Source: Azospirillum thiophilum
Lineage (GTDB): Bacteria > Pseudomonadota > Alphaproteobacteria > Azospirillales > Azospirillaceae
Length of the DNA stretch: 64,000 bases
NCBI RefSeq assembly: GCF_001305595.1
Contig: NZ_CP012401.1
Coordinates: 434,001-498,000 of the forward strand
Direction of reading: 5' to 3'
This document shows positions 23,474 through 31,495 of this stretch, piece after piece (position 1 is the first letter of the stretch; each line of letters begins with the position of its first letter). The notes beneath the pieces are model-generated. The model was given only the letters and a program-made list of their open reading frames with translations, was not told the DNA's origin and made no database searches. The translations under genes were made by a program, and so were the position numbers.

Positions 23474-25160
23474 CGATGTGCGCAAGATCATCGAGAACGC
23501 CAGCGAGTTCACCCCGCCCCATGGTGACGACAACGATGATTTGCCCCAGCGGGACAAGCTGATCCTCTGCGCGACGCGGAGCGGGGAGCTATGGCACGAC
23601 GCCGACCACGGCGCCTATGCCACCGTCGAGATTGACGGACACCTTGAAAGCTATCCGGTTCGGTCCAGCGCCTACCAACGGTATCTGAGACGGCTCTATG
23701 GCGCCCGCTATCAACAGGTGATCGTTGAAGGCGGAACGAAGATCACCGTCCCCGGCTCGCCATCGTCACAGGCGTTCACGGACGCGCTGGGCAGCATCGA
23801 GGCCATGGCCGGCAACGGCCCGGAGAAGGTTCCCGCCATCCGCATCGGCGACCACGAGGGCCGAGTCGTGATCGATCTGGGCACGCCCGATTGGTCCGCC
23901 GTCGTTATCGGGCCGGATGGCTGGTCCGTTGTCCCCCGCCCGCCCTGTCCCTTCATCCGCCCGGCCGGCTTGCGACCGCTGCCGATACCTGTGAAGGGAG
24001 GCCGCATCACCGAGTTGCGCCCCTTCCTGAACATCGGAGGTGACGACGACTTCCGCCTTGCCGTGGCGTGGCTGCTGGCGTGCCAGAAGCGCAAGGGGCC
24101 GTTTCCGGTCATGGTGGTGAACGGCGAACAGGGAGCGGCCAAATCGACCTTCTGCCGCGTGCTGCGTCGTCTGGTCGATCCGAACGCCGCCGATCTGCGC
24201 TCCCCACCGAAGGACGAACGCGACGCGCTGATCGCCGCGCGGAATGGCTGGGTCCTGGGCTACGACAACCTGTCCTATGTCGATGGCGAACAGTCGGATT
24301 GGTTTTGCCGGATCGCCACCGGAGGCGGGTTCGCCACGCGGGCGCTCTACACCAACAATGAGGAAGTGCTGATCGACGTGTGCCGTCCGGTGTTGCTGAA
24401 CGGCATTCCGTCGCTGGCGTCTCGCCCCGATCTGGCCGACCGCGCCGTTGCTCTGACCCTGCCCGCCATGACGGCGGAAGCCCGCCGGCCGGAAGCCGCG
24501 TTCTGGTCGGAGTTCGACGCCGCCGCGCCCCGTATCCTGGGCGCACTGTTCGACGGCGTGTCGATGGCGCTGCGCAACCGCGCCATGGTGACGCTCCCGC
24601 GTCTGCCGCGCATGGCCGATTTCGCCCTGTGGTCCGCCGCTGGCTTTCCCGCTTTCGGATGGAAGCCGGTCCAGTTCGTTGACGCCTATGAGACCAACCG
24701 GGCGCGCGGCATCGAAGAGGTTATCGAGGCCGATCCGCTGGCTATGGCCGTGCTGGACATCGCGGCGGAGCGGTCCAGCTACATCGTGACCGCCACGGCG
24801 CTGTTGGCCGAGATCAATCTCAAGGTCACGCCAGACGTATCACGCGACAAGACATGGCCGAAGAACGCCCGAAGTCTGTCCAGCCGCCTGCGTCGTCTGG
24901 CGCCGGCCCTGCGCTCCCAAGGTGTCGAAATCGAACTCGACCAGCATGTCGGGCGCGGTGACGACAAGAAACGCGCGATCCGTGTCCGCCGTTTGCCAGC
25001 GGGGACGCAAACGCATTCGAGCGGGGACGCAAACGGCCCGGCTTCCGTCCCCAAGAACACCGAGGGAAATCAATGTGTTAATGAATATGGGGACGCTGGG
25101 GACGCTGGGGACGCAAATTTCCCCCTATCCTCTGGCTCTGAGTGGGAGACGACCCTATGA
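23466..25160 (+). CDS. Replication ATPase/helicase of the satellite
   Basis: The 564-residue protein has a P-loop ATPase domain with Walker A NGEQGAAKST (219-228) and a Walker B-like segment NGWVLGYDNLSYV. Downstream LLNGIPSLASRPDLADRAVALTL resembles phage/plasmid D5-type or primase-associated helicases. With the upstream primase it forms a split pri-rep pair. Its last 60 codons contain GGGGACGC repeats (25001-25117) that are read as GDAGDAGDAN, so the coding end overlaps an iteron-like array. The stop overlaps the next ATG. Helicase activity is inferred, not shown by a full motif set. Confidence 0.78.
   Translation: MPDDVRKIIENASEFTPPHGDDNDDLPQRDKLILCATRSGELWHDADHGAYATVEIDGHLESYPVRSSAYQRYLRRLYGARYQQVIVEGGTKITVPGSPSSQAFTDALGSIEAMAGNGPEKVPAIRIGDHEGRVVIDLGTPDWSAVVIGPDGWSVVPRPPCPFIRPAGLRPLPIPVKGGRITELRPFLNIGGDDDFRLAVAWLLACQKRKGPFPVMVVNGEQGAAKSTFCRVLRRLVDPNAADLRSPPKDERDALIAARNGWVLGYDNLSYVDGEQSDWFCRIATGGGFATRALYTNNEEVLIDVCRPVLLNGIPSLASRPDLADRAVALTLPAMTAEARRPEAAFWSEFDAAAPRILGALFDGVSMALRNRAMVTLPRLPRMADFALWSAAGFPAFGWKPVQFVDAYETNRARGIEEVIEADPLAMAVLDIAAERSSYIVTATALLAEINLKVTPDVSRDKTWPKNARSLSSRLRRLAPALRSQGVEIELDQHVGRGDDKKRAIRVRRLPAGTQTHSSGDANGPASVPKNTEGNQCVNEYGDAGDAGDANFPLSSGSEWETTL
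25001..25117 (-). repeat. Iteron cluster GGGGACGCAAA (right, inside the ATPase gene)
   Basis: GGGGACGCAAA occurs at 25001-25011, 25023-25033 and 25107-25117. Two more GGGGACGCT units at 25089 and 25098 form a 9-bp tandem array with the last copy. It is the reverse complement of the left cluster, so the two arrays face each other around the replication genes. Confidence 0.75.
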
Positions 25161-25463
25161 CGGGCGTTTCCGTGTTGCGTGCCCTGCGCGCTGAAGGAGC
25201 CGTCGTCAACCCTCGACGGCGATACCCTGCGGCTCCGGGCGCCTGCCCCGCTTCCGCCGGCCGTCGTCTCCGCCGCCCGCGCCGAGAAAGCCGGCTTGGT
25301 CGATCTGCTGACCAGCTATCCCGACTTCCCCGACCGCCTGGACGACTTCGAGGAACGCGCGGCCATCCTCGAATTTGACGCCCACCTTTCCCGCGCCAAG
25401 GCCGAACGCATCGCCTGGGCGGATGTGTTCGGCACCGACACGCCGATGGAGACGATCCGATGA
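25157..25463 (+). pseudogene. Frameshifted TubC-N-like small phage protein
   Basis: The frame from ATG 25157 overlaps the ATPase stop and reads MTGVSVLRALRAEGAVVN, then becomes nonsense-like. The other frame carries LDGDTLRLRAPAPLPPAVVS through METIR and stops at 25463. Dropping one C of the CCC run at about 25211-25213 joins them into one 101-residue protein with the expected pattern of small phage proteins of this type (LRALG..V.LDGD.LR..AP). Either a natural +1 insertion, programmed slippage or a base-calling error explains it. The next gene overlaps its stop, which argues that translation normally reaches the end. Confidence 0.6.
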
Positions 25464-26059
25464 GCAAGCCCTTCGACCGAGCCAAGTTCAACAAGGTGCT
25501 GTCCCTCGCCGAGTCCGACCACGACGCCGAAGCCCTGGCCGCTGTCCGCAAGGCGGCTGCCATGGCTCGCGCGGCTGGCCTGTCGCTGGGGGAGGCCGTG
25601 AACGGCCCCGACACAGAAGGCGGCACCGTCTCCACCTTGCGCATGATGGTGATGGAGGCCGAGCTTGCCGCCGCCCGCCGGGAGATCGCCGAGCTTCGGC
25701 GCAAGACTTCCGGGGGTGGTGACGACGCCACGTTCGAGCGTGGGTTCCAGGCTGGGCAGCGTTACGGTGCCGACCGCGCGGCGGCTGACCTTCGGGAACA
25801 GGCGTTCCGCCGGGTGAAGGAATTGGAGGCCGAGCTTGAAGCCTTCCGCGCACCGCTGGATTGGGTGGACGTCGCCGAACGCTACTACACCAAGTTCCGC
25901 CGGGGGGTGAATGCGGCCTTTGCCAAGGGGCTGCTGTACCGCGCCAGCGTCAACAAGCTGATGCCGGCCGATCAAGCGGAGTTGCGGAAGTTCGCCGCAA
26001 CGGTTGAACGGAAGGCCAAGCGGGCAAAGGCCAGCACCGCAGAACATGCAGCGCCATAG
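25460..26059 (+). CDS. DUF2786-like phage protein
   Basis: The 199-residue protein has an N-terminal DUF2786-type helix pair (KFNKVLSLAESDHDAEALAAVRKAAAMARAAGLSL). A long coiled coil (VSTLRMMVMEAELAAARREIAELRR) and a charged C-terminal region follow. The N-terminal region of this family often occurs in phage and plasmid DNA-processing operons; activity unknown. The ATG overlaps the stop of the frameshifted gene and it ends the replication operon. A 184-base AT-richer gap separates it from the portal gene. Confidence 0.7.
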   Translation: MSKPFDRAKFNKVLSLAESDHDAEALAAVRKAAAMARAAGLSLGEAVNGPDTEGGTVSTLRMMVMEAELAAARREIAELRRKTSGGGDDATFERGFQAGQRYGADRAAADLREQAFRRVKELEAELEAFRAPLDWVDVAERYYTKFRRGVNAAFAKGLLYRASVNKLMPADQAELRKFAATVERKAKRAKASTAEHAAP

Positions 26060-26243
26060 TACGCAACCCGACACCAACCGTATAGCCTAGGACGAAGCGC
26101 TCAGTCCTTCTCAGTTATCGCTGGATATTATTGAATATCCCGGAATATTTCAGAAAACATAGATTAACAGGATTTTCCAACTCTATTTGACTGTTACGAT
26201 ATTTCGGCGGAATTTGCCAGTGAAACGGCAAGGGACCGCGCGA
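26060..26243. promoter_or_regulatory. AT-rich gap upstream of the head operon
   Basis: This gap is AT-richer than its surroundings and holds the dyad GGATATT-ATTG-AATATCC at 26123-26140 plus a further half-site GGAATATT (26142-26149). It is the natural place for the late promoter of the head operon and its activator site. No clear -10/-35 pair was found. Confidence 0.45.
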
Positions 26244-27479
26244 ATGCTTACCGGCATCAAGGCGCTTTTCGGGGTTAGCGAGCGGAAAGACGTTGGTGGA
26301 TACGAAGTCCTGACCGGCGGCACTTTGCCGACCGCTGCGGGGGTATCCGTTTCTCCCGAAACCGCCATGCGCTGTTCGGTCTCCTTCGCTTGCATCAAGG
26401 TCATTGCCGAGACCATCGAGCAACTGACGCCGCACCTGTACCGCCGGAAAGGCGACGACCGGGAGCGCGCCACCGACCATCCCCTTTATGCCCTGGTGAC
26501 GAAGGCCCCGAACGACTGGACCCCTGCCAGCGAGTTCCGCCTTGTGCTGGGAACCCACTTCGCCACCCACGGCAACGCCTACGCCTTCGTGAACCGCGAC
26601 GCCGCCGGCCGGGTGGTGGAGTTGATCCCGCTCGACGCGCGGGCCGTTTCCGTTCGCCAAGACCCGCGCACCATGGCCCCGGTCTACACGGTCGCCACCG
26701 GCAACACGGCGCTGCCCGCCCGCGAATACGACCGATCCGAGATCCTGCACATCCGGGGCGTGGGGCTGGACACCTACAAGGGTGCGTCCCCCGTCACGCT
26801 GGGCCGGGAAGCTATCGGCCTGTCGCTCACGCTGGAGAAGCATTGCGGTTCGCTATTCGGTCGCGGCGCCAAACCTTCGGGCATTCTCAAGGTCAAGGGC
26901 AAGAAGACGCCCGAGGCGTTGCAGCGCATCCGATCCCTGTTCACCCGCTTCTATTCGGGAGCCGACGCCGAACACCGGACGATGATGTTCGATGACGACA
27001 TGGACTTCACCCAAATCCAACTGACATCGGTGGATAGCCAAACGCTCGAAATGCGCCGCTTTCAGGTGGAGGAAATCAGCCGCTTTTGGCGGGTGCCGCT
27101 GCATTTGGTCAATGAAATGGACCGCGCCACCCACGCCAACGCCGAGAGCATGGGCATGCAGTTCCTGACCTTCTGCATGCTGCCGATCCTGCGCCTGTGG
27201 TGCGACGCGATGGCGATCACGCTGCTCACCCCCGAGGAGCGGGACACCCTGTATTTCGAGTTCGAGGTGAACGACCTCGCCCGCGCCGACATCGCCGCCC
27301 GGTTCGAGGCGATGAGCAAGGCGATTTCCGCCGGCATCCTGAACCCCAACGAAGCCCGCACCATGGAGAACCGCCCACCCTACGCCGGGGGCGAAACCTT
27401 CATGCGCCCGGTCAACACCGCGCCCGCCCCGACTACGGGGGCTGCCGCCGAACCGAGCACGGAGCTACCCCATGCTTGA
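26244..27479 (+). CDS. Phage portal protein (HK97 family)
   Basis: The portal forms the dodecameric DNA entry ring of the capsid. The 411-residue protein shows the family order: SPETAMRCSVSFACIKVIAETIEQL, then HPLYALVTKAPNDWTP, ATHGNAYAFVNRD, SEILHIRGVGLDTYKGASPV and EEISRFWRVPLHLV near the C-terminal third, with a Pro/Ala-rich tail. ATG 26244 with upstream AAGGGA is preferred over an earlier TTG at 26187. It is the first gene of the head module and overlaps the protease-capsid gene by 8 bases. Length is normal, so it should be functional. Confidence 0.92.
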   Translation: MLTGIKALFGVSERKDVGGYEVLTGGTLPTAAGVSVSPETAMRCSVSFACIKVIAETIEQLTPHLYRRKGDDRERATDHPLYALVTKAPNDWTPASEFRLVLGTHFATHGNAYAFVNRDAAGRVVELIPLDARAVSVRQDPRTMAPVYTVATGNTALPAREYDRSEILHIRGVGLDTYKGASPVTLGREAIGLSLTLEKHCGSLFGRGAKPSGILKVKGKKTPEALQRIRSLFTRFYSGADAEHRTMMFDDDMDFTQIQLTSVDSQTLEMRRFQVEEISRFWRVPLHLVNEMDRATHANAESMGMQFLTFCMLPILRLWCDAMAITLLTPEERDTLYFEFEVNDLARADIAARFEAMSKAISAGILNPNEARTMENRPPYAGGETFMRPVNTAPAPTTGAAAEPSTELPHA

Positions 27480-29055
27480 GGTGAAGGTCTCCCCAGAGGG
27501 TGAAGTGATCGGCTACGCCAGCCTGTTCGGTGGCCCGGCCGATGCGGTCAACGACGTGGTGCAGGCGGGCGCCTACCACGCCAGCATTACCACCCGTCTG
27601 CCGCTGATGCTGCGCGAGCACAAAGGCTTGCCCATCGGCCAGTGGATCGAGGCCGCTGAAGACGACATCGGCCTGAAGGTTCGCGGCGTCGTGACCGACC
27701 CGGCGACGCTGGCGGACCTGCGGGCCGGACGCCTCGACGGTCTGTCCATCGGCTACATCGCCACCAAGGCCCACCGCGACGCCGCCGGCCGGCGGGTGCT
27801 GGTCGAAGTCAACTTGCAGGAAGTCAGCATCGTGCGCCGGCCCGCATCGAGCCGGGCGCGGGTGCTGAGTGTGAAGAGTTTCCCGGCCGCTGGCGCGGCC
27901 ATCATTACGGAGAGCACCATGGAAGACGAGAACGCCGCCGCGCCCGATCTGGCCGCGCTGGAGACCAAGACGGCCGAGTTGGTGGCCGGTGTCGAAACCA
28001 AGATGACCGCTGCCATTACCGCCGCGCTGGCGCCGCTGACCGACCGTCTGGGCAAGGTGGAAACCACGCTCCGCCGGCCGGGCGCCGCTGTGGCACCGGA
28101 GACCAAGGGGGCCGAAGCGCCCGAACGCAAGGCGTTTGAGAACTACCTTCGGGGCGGCACCGCCGGCATGGACTATACCGAGGTGAAGACCCTGCGCACG
28201 GGCGACGACACCAGCGCCGGCTATCTGGCGCCGGCCGAGTTCATCGCCGAGGTGGACAAGAACATCGTCCTGTGGTCGCCCGTCCGCCAGCTCGCCACCG
28301 TGCGCAACACGACGCGCGGTTCGGTGGAACTGCCCAAGCGGATCGGCCGTCCCACCGCGACGTGGGTGGAGGAGCTGGAGGACCGGGAGGACACCGAGAC
28401 CGGCAGCCGCTACGGCAAGTCGGCCTATGAGGTGAAGGAACTGACCGCCTATGTGGACGTGGCCTTCTCCACCCTGGAGGACGCCGCCGTCGATATCTTC
28501 GCCGAGCTGGCCGGCGATCTGGCCGAAGAGTTTGGGCAGGCGGAAGGGCAAGCCTTCGTCACCGGCAACGGCGTGAAGCGCCCGATGGGCTTCATGTCGG
28601 ATACCACCATCCCCAGCGTGGTGACGGGCGACGCGGCGAAGATCCTCCCCGACTCGCTGATCGACCTGTTCCACGCCCTGCCGTCGCCCTACCGCACCAA
28701 CGCCGTGTGGGGGATGAACTCCACCACCCTGGGCGCCTGCCGCAAGCTGAAGACCACGACGGGCGAATACCTGCTGTCCATGACCGGGCTGGCCGGCTCG
28801 CCCGTCACCACCATCCTGGGCCGTCCGGTGGTGGAACTGCCCGACATGCCCGACGTGGCCGGCGACAACATCCCCGTCGTCTTCGGCGACTTCGCCCAAG
28901 GCTACCGGGTGTTCGACCGGGTGGGCTTCTCCCTGCTGCGCGACGACCTGACCCAGCGCACCAAGGGGAAGTGCCGTTTCCACGCCCGCAAGCGGGTTGC
29001 CGGTGGTGTCCGCAAGTCGGAAGCCCTGCGCAAGCTGATCGTGGCCGCGAGCTGA
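27472..29055 (+). CDS. Prohead protease / HK97-type major capsid fusion protein
   Basis: The 527-residue polypeptide joins two proteins that are usually separate. Residues 1-145 are an S78 prohead protease with His50 (REHKGLPIG) and Ser92 (LDGLSIGYI). Residues 150-527 are an HK97-fold capsid subunit: a coiled coil delta region (AALETKTAELVAGVE), then TGDDTSAGYLAP, the core fold, and GDFAQGYRVFDRVGFS at the end. An in-frame ATG at 27919 follows GGAGAG and begins MEDENAAAPDL, exactly the expected capsid start, so free capsid protein may also be made by internal initiation. Confidence 0.9.
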   Translation: MLEVKVSPEGEVIGYASLFGGPADAVNDVVQAGAYHASITTRLPLMLREHKGLPIGQWIEAAEDDIGLKVRGVVTDPATLADLRAGRLDGLSIGYIATKAHRDAAGRRVLVEVNLQEVSIVRRPASSRARVLSVKSFPAAGAAIITESTMEDENAAAPDLAALETKTAELVAGVETKMTAAITAALAPLTDRLGKVETTLRRPGAAVAPETKGAEAPERKAFENYLRGGTAGMDYTEVKTLRTGDDTSAGYLAPAEFIAEVDKNIVLWSPVRQLATVRNTTRGSVELPKRIGRPTATWVEELEDREDTETGSRYGKSAYEVKELTAYVDVAFSTLEDAAVDIFAELAGDLAEEFGQAEGQAFVTGNGVKRPMGFMSDTTIPSVVTGDAAKILPDSLIDLFHALPSPYRTNAVWGMNSTTLGACRKLKTTTGEYLLSMTGLAGSPVTTILGRPVVELPDMPDVAGDNIPVVFGDFAQGYRVFDRVGFSLLRDDLTQRTKGKCRFHARKRVAGGVRKSEALRKLIVAAS

Positions 29056-29068
29056 AGGAGGAACCCCC

Positions 29069-29494
29069 ATGCGCGACCTGCTGAACAACATCACCCCGGT
29101 CAACATCATCCCGCCGAGCGCGGCGACCAGCGACAACACCGCCGTCGTCTCCGCCATCGTGGACAGTCTGGGCTATGGCTCCGTGACCTTCATCCTGCTG
29201 ACCGGCTCGCTGGCCGACGCGGACGCCACCTTCTCAGTGCTGGTGGAGCATGGCGACGCGGCCAACCTGTCGGACGCTTTGGCCGTGCCCGATGAGTTGC
29301 TGGTCGGAACCGAGGCGCTGGCCGGCTTCACCTTCGCCGACGACAACAAGGCCCGGAAGGTCGGCTATGTCGGGGGCAAGCGGTACCAGCGCCTCACCAT
29401 CACGCCGACCGGCAACGCCAGCGCCGCGAACCTGGGGGCCGTGGCAATCCTGGGCCATCCGGTCAACGCGCCCACCAGCAACCCGCCCGCGTGA
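29069..29494 (+). CDS. Small head-region protein, unassigned
   Basis: The 141-residue protein is placed directly after the capsid gene with ribosome site AAGGAGGA. It looks beta-rich and starts MRDLLNNITPVNIIPPSA, with VTFILLTGSLADADATFSVLVEHGD in the middle. Proteins of this size between capsid and connector are often capsid decoration or stabilising proteins, but no family is recognised. Its stop overlaps the next gene (GTGA). It is expected to work in the head, judging by position only. Confidence 0.7.
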   Translation: MRDLLNNITPVNIIPPSAATSDNTAVVSAIVDSLGYGSVTFILLTGSLADADATFSVLVEHGDAANLSDALAVPDELLVGTEALAGFTFADDNKARKVGYVGGKRYQRLTITPTGNASAANLGAVAILGHPVNAPTSNPPA

Positions 29495-29664
29495 ACGCCA
29501 TGTTGCACCGCACTATGACCGACCTCGCCATTCCGACCAGCGGTCTTTCCATCGCCTCGCTGACCGGGGGTTTCAGTGAGGCGCTTCAAATTGTCGTCCT
29601 GTGCCTCACCATCGTTTTGCTTCTTTACCGCGTCCGCAACGCGCGGCGCGGCAAGGGAGAATGA
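29491..29664 (+). CDS. 57-aa single-span membrane protein in the head operon
   Basis: A short gene read directly: GTG at 29491 overlaps the previous stop and ATGs at 29500 and 29515 are alternatives. The product has a short polar N-terminus (TDLAIPTSGLSIASLTGGFS), one membrane helix (ALQIVVLCLTIVLLLY) and a basic tail (RVRNARRGKGE). Its own stop overlaps the connector start as ATGA. Holin or pinholin function is possible by topology but no partner lysin is visible. It may instead help assembly at the membrane. Coupling on both sides supports expression. Confidence 0.65.
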   Translation: MNAMLHRTMTDLAIPTSGLSIASLTGGFSEALQIVVLCLTIVLLLYRVRNARRGKGE

Positions 29665-30299
29665 CCATGCGCACCATGCTGACCGTCATCACCCCCGCCA
29701 CCGTCATGGACCTCACCACCGTCGCAGCGGTGAAGGCCGAGCTTGCGGTGTCCGGTTCTGGTGATGACGCTTGGCTGGCGGACGCCATCACCCGCGCCAG
29801 CGCCATCATTCGGCGCTGGTGCAATCGGGTGTTCGCCGCTGAAACGGTGCGGGAGACCTATCGCCTTGCCCGGCCGGTGCCTGAATTGCTGCTGTCCCGG
29901 CTGCCTGTCGTCACCATCGCCAGCGTCACCGTGGACGGGACCGCGCTTGCCTCGACCGTCTACGAGGCCGACGCCGAACAAGGCACGCTCTACCGCTTGG
30001 ACAGCCGCCGCCGCTTCCTGTGTTGGTCCGGTGACGTGATCGACGTGGAATACACGGCTGGCTTTACCATGCCGGGCGCGGTTGGCCGGACACTGCCCGA
30101 GGACGTGGAAGCCGCCTGCATTGCCTTGTGCGTTCGGGCTTACCACGCCAAGGGCAGAGACCCCGCGTTGCGTTCCTATACGAACGTTGACGTTGAGACG
30201 TTCTCACTGCTCGACCCGGACAAAGCCGGTGGTGACGGAGGGCTTCCCGCCGACGTGGCGGAACGTCTTCAGCCCTACAGGTCGGTGGTGCTCGGATGA
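29661..30299 (+). CDS. Head-tail connector protein (gp6-like)
   Basis: The 212-residue protein has the connector pattern: an N-terminal helical bundle (VAAVKAELAVSGSGDDAWLADAITRASAIIRRWCNRVF), a beta domain (SRLPVVTIASVTVDGTAL) and C-terminal helices (LPEDVEAACIALCVRAYH). Such rings sit under the portal and let a tail dock. ATG 29661 overlaps the upstream stop and gives MTMRTMLTVITPATV. Its presence without tail genes is a hallmark of a satellite that borrows tails. Confidence 0.82.
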   Translation: MTMRTMLTVITPATVMDLTTVAAVKAELAVSGSGDDAWLADAITRASAIIRRWCNRVFAAETVRETYRLARPVPELLLSRLPVVTIASVTVDGTALASTVYEADAEQGTLYRLDSRRRFLCWSGDVIDVEYTAGFTMPGAVGRTLPEDVEAACIALCVRAYHAKGRDPALRSYTNVDVETFSLLDPDKAGGDGGLPADVAERLQPYRSVVLG

Positions 30300-30655
30300 C
30301 CGCCGCCACTCTCACCGCGTCCATGCACCGCGCCGGGCGCCCGCTGGAACTGAAGCGGCGCGTCGGCACGTCCAGCACCTTCGTCACCTGCACCGTCTAC
30401 GGGAAGGCCGGCAACTACCAGCCCACACAGCTTGTCGGCGGGGTTACACAGGGAGACCGTCACATTCGCATCACCCAAGCGGACATTGCCGCCGCTGGCT
30501 GGCCGGGGCCGGTTCCGAGCGGCGTTCAGGCATCCCAGTGGCCGGCGAAGATCAAGTCCGGGGACATCCTCGACAATGGCGCCATTCAAGGGGCGGAACC
30601 GCTCTACGAGGCGGGCGACCTTATCGGCTGGGTGTGCTGGGTGCGAGGGGGATGA
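30296..30655 (+). CDS. Head-tail adaptor/neck-like protein
   Basis: The 119-residue protein follows the connector with an ATGA overlap. It is a small mostly beta protein: TASMHRAGRPLELKRRVGTS and then VYGKAGNYQPTQLVGGVTQGDRHIRI. This pattern matches phage proteins that act as head-closure or adaptor components between connector and tail. Family assignment comes from size and position plus a weak pattern. Confidence 0.65.
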   Translation: MTAATLTASMHRAGRPLELKRRVGTSSTFVTCTVYGKAGNYQPTQLVGGVTQGDRHIRITQADIAAAGWPGPVPSGVQASQWPAKIKSGDILDNGAIQGAEPLYEAGDLIGWVCWVRGG

Positions 30656-30659
30656 CGCC

Positions 30660-30992
30660 ATGCCCTACGCTGCGCCTCGCATCTGCAAGTGTGGCTCCAT
30701 CATTCCCGCCGGCCGACCGTGCCCCCGCTGTTCCAAGGCTGTGGAGGCTGCCCGGCCCGACCGTCACCAACGCGGCTACGACTCGGATTGGTACCGCTTG
30801 CGTCGCGCCCATCTGGCGACGCACCCCGGCTGTGTGGTGTGCGGATCGACTGAGGGCGTGGACGTTGACCACAAGGTGAGCATCAAGGACCGGCCCGACC
30901 GTCGCCTTGACCCGTCCAACCTTCAGACGCTTTGCCGCTTGCACCATAACCGCAAGACGCACGGGAAAAAGGCAGGGATAGCAAGGGGTTAG
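30660..30992 (+). CDS. HNH endonuclease of the packaging module
   Basis: The 110-residue protein has a zinc site at the start (CKCGSIIPAGRPCPRC) and a classic HNH: HPGCVVCGSTEGVDVDHKVSIKD...NLQTLCRLHHNRKT. HNH nucleases next to terminase genes are needed for cos-type genome packaging and for cos cleavage by the terminase. ATG 30660 follows the adaptor stop by 5 bases. The following 100 bases, before TerS, contain repeated AGGGATAG and may hold the cos site. Confidence 0.88.
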   Translation: MPYAAPRICKCGSIIPAGRPCPRCSKAVEAARPDRHQRGYDSDWYRLRRAHLATHPGCVVCGSTEGVDVDHKVSIKDRPDRRLDPSNLQTLCRLHHNRKTHGKKAGIARG

Positions 30993-31093
30993 GGATAGGG
31001 GGTTTGTGATTTCCCGCCATGGGGCTGGGTACCGGACAGGGGTCTTCCTCCCGAGAGAGCCGAATTGAGCAAATGGACCAAAGGGGTTGAGCG
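30974..31093. other. Non-coding gap before TerS, candidate cos region
   Basis: The direct repeats AGGGATAG at 30974-30981 and 30991-30998 sit at the HNH stop and are followed by about 95 non-coding bases. In cos phages cleavage sites commonly lie next to hnh and terS. No specific motif proves this here. Confidence 0.35.
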
Positions 31094-31495
31094 ATGCGTG
31101 GACGGAAACCGGAACTGAAGGCTATCGAGGGCGGGCTTGCCCGGCTGCCGCCCGTGCCGTCCTGGCTGCCGACCGAGGCCAAGGCCGAATGGCGCCGCGT
31201 CGTGCCCGGTCTGCGCGCCCGCAAGACCCTGACCCGTGAAGACCTCCCGATGTTGGAAGCCTACTGCCTTGCCGCTGGCACCATCCGCCGGTCACAGGCG
31301 ATGATCGCCACCGAAGGCGACATGGTGAAGAACGACAAGGGCGACGTGAAGCGCCACCCGGCCTTTCAGACCATGTTCCAGGCGCTGACGGAAAGCCGCC
31401 GGCTGGCCGCCGAGTTGGGCTTGACCCCGGCCAGCCGGAACAAGGCCGCGCCGACCGGCAATGACGACGACGACCTGTCGGACCTCGACCTATGA
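31094..31495 (+). CDS. Terminase small subunit (P27 family)
   Basis: The 133-residue DNA-recognition subunit fits the P27 small terminase pattern: MRGRKPELKAIEGG, then LPPVPSWLPTEAKAEWRRVVPGLRARKTL and HPAFQTMFQALTESRRLAAELGLTPASR. It selects the element's cos or pac site for packaging by TerL, the key step by which a satellite packages itself and not the helper. It overlaps TerL by four bases (ATGA). Confidence 0.88.
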   Translation: MRGRKPELKAIEGGLARLPPVPSWLPTEAKAEWRRVVPGLRARKTLTREDLPMLEAYCLAAGTIRRSQAMIATEGDMVKNDKGDVKRHPAFQTMFQALTESRRLAAELGLTPASRNKAAPTGNDDDDLSDLDL

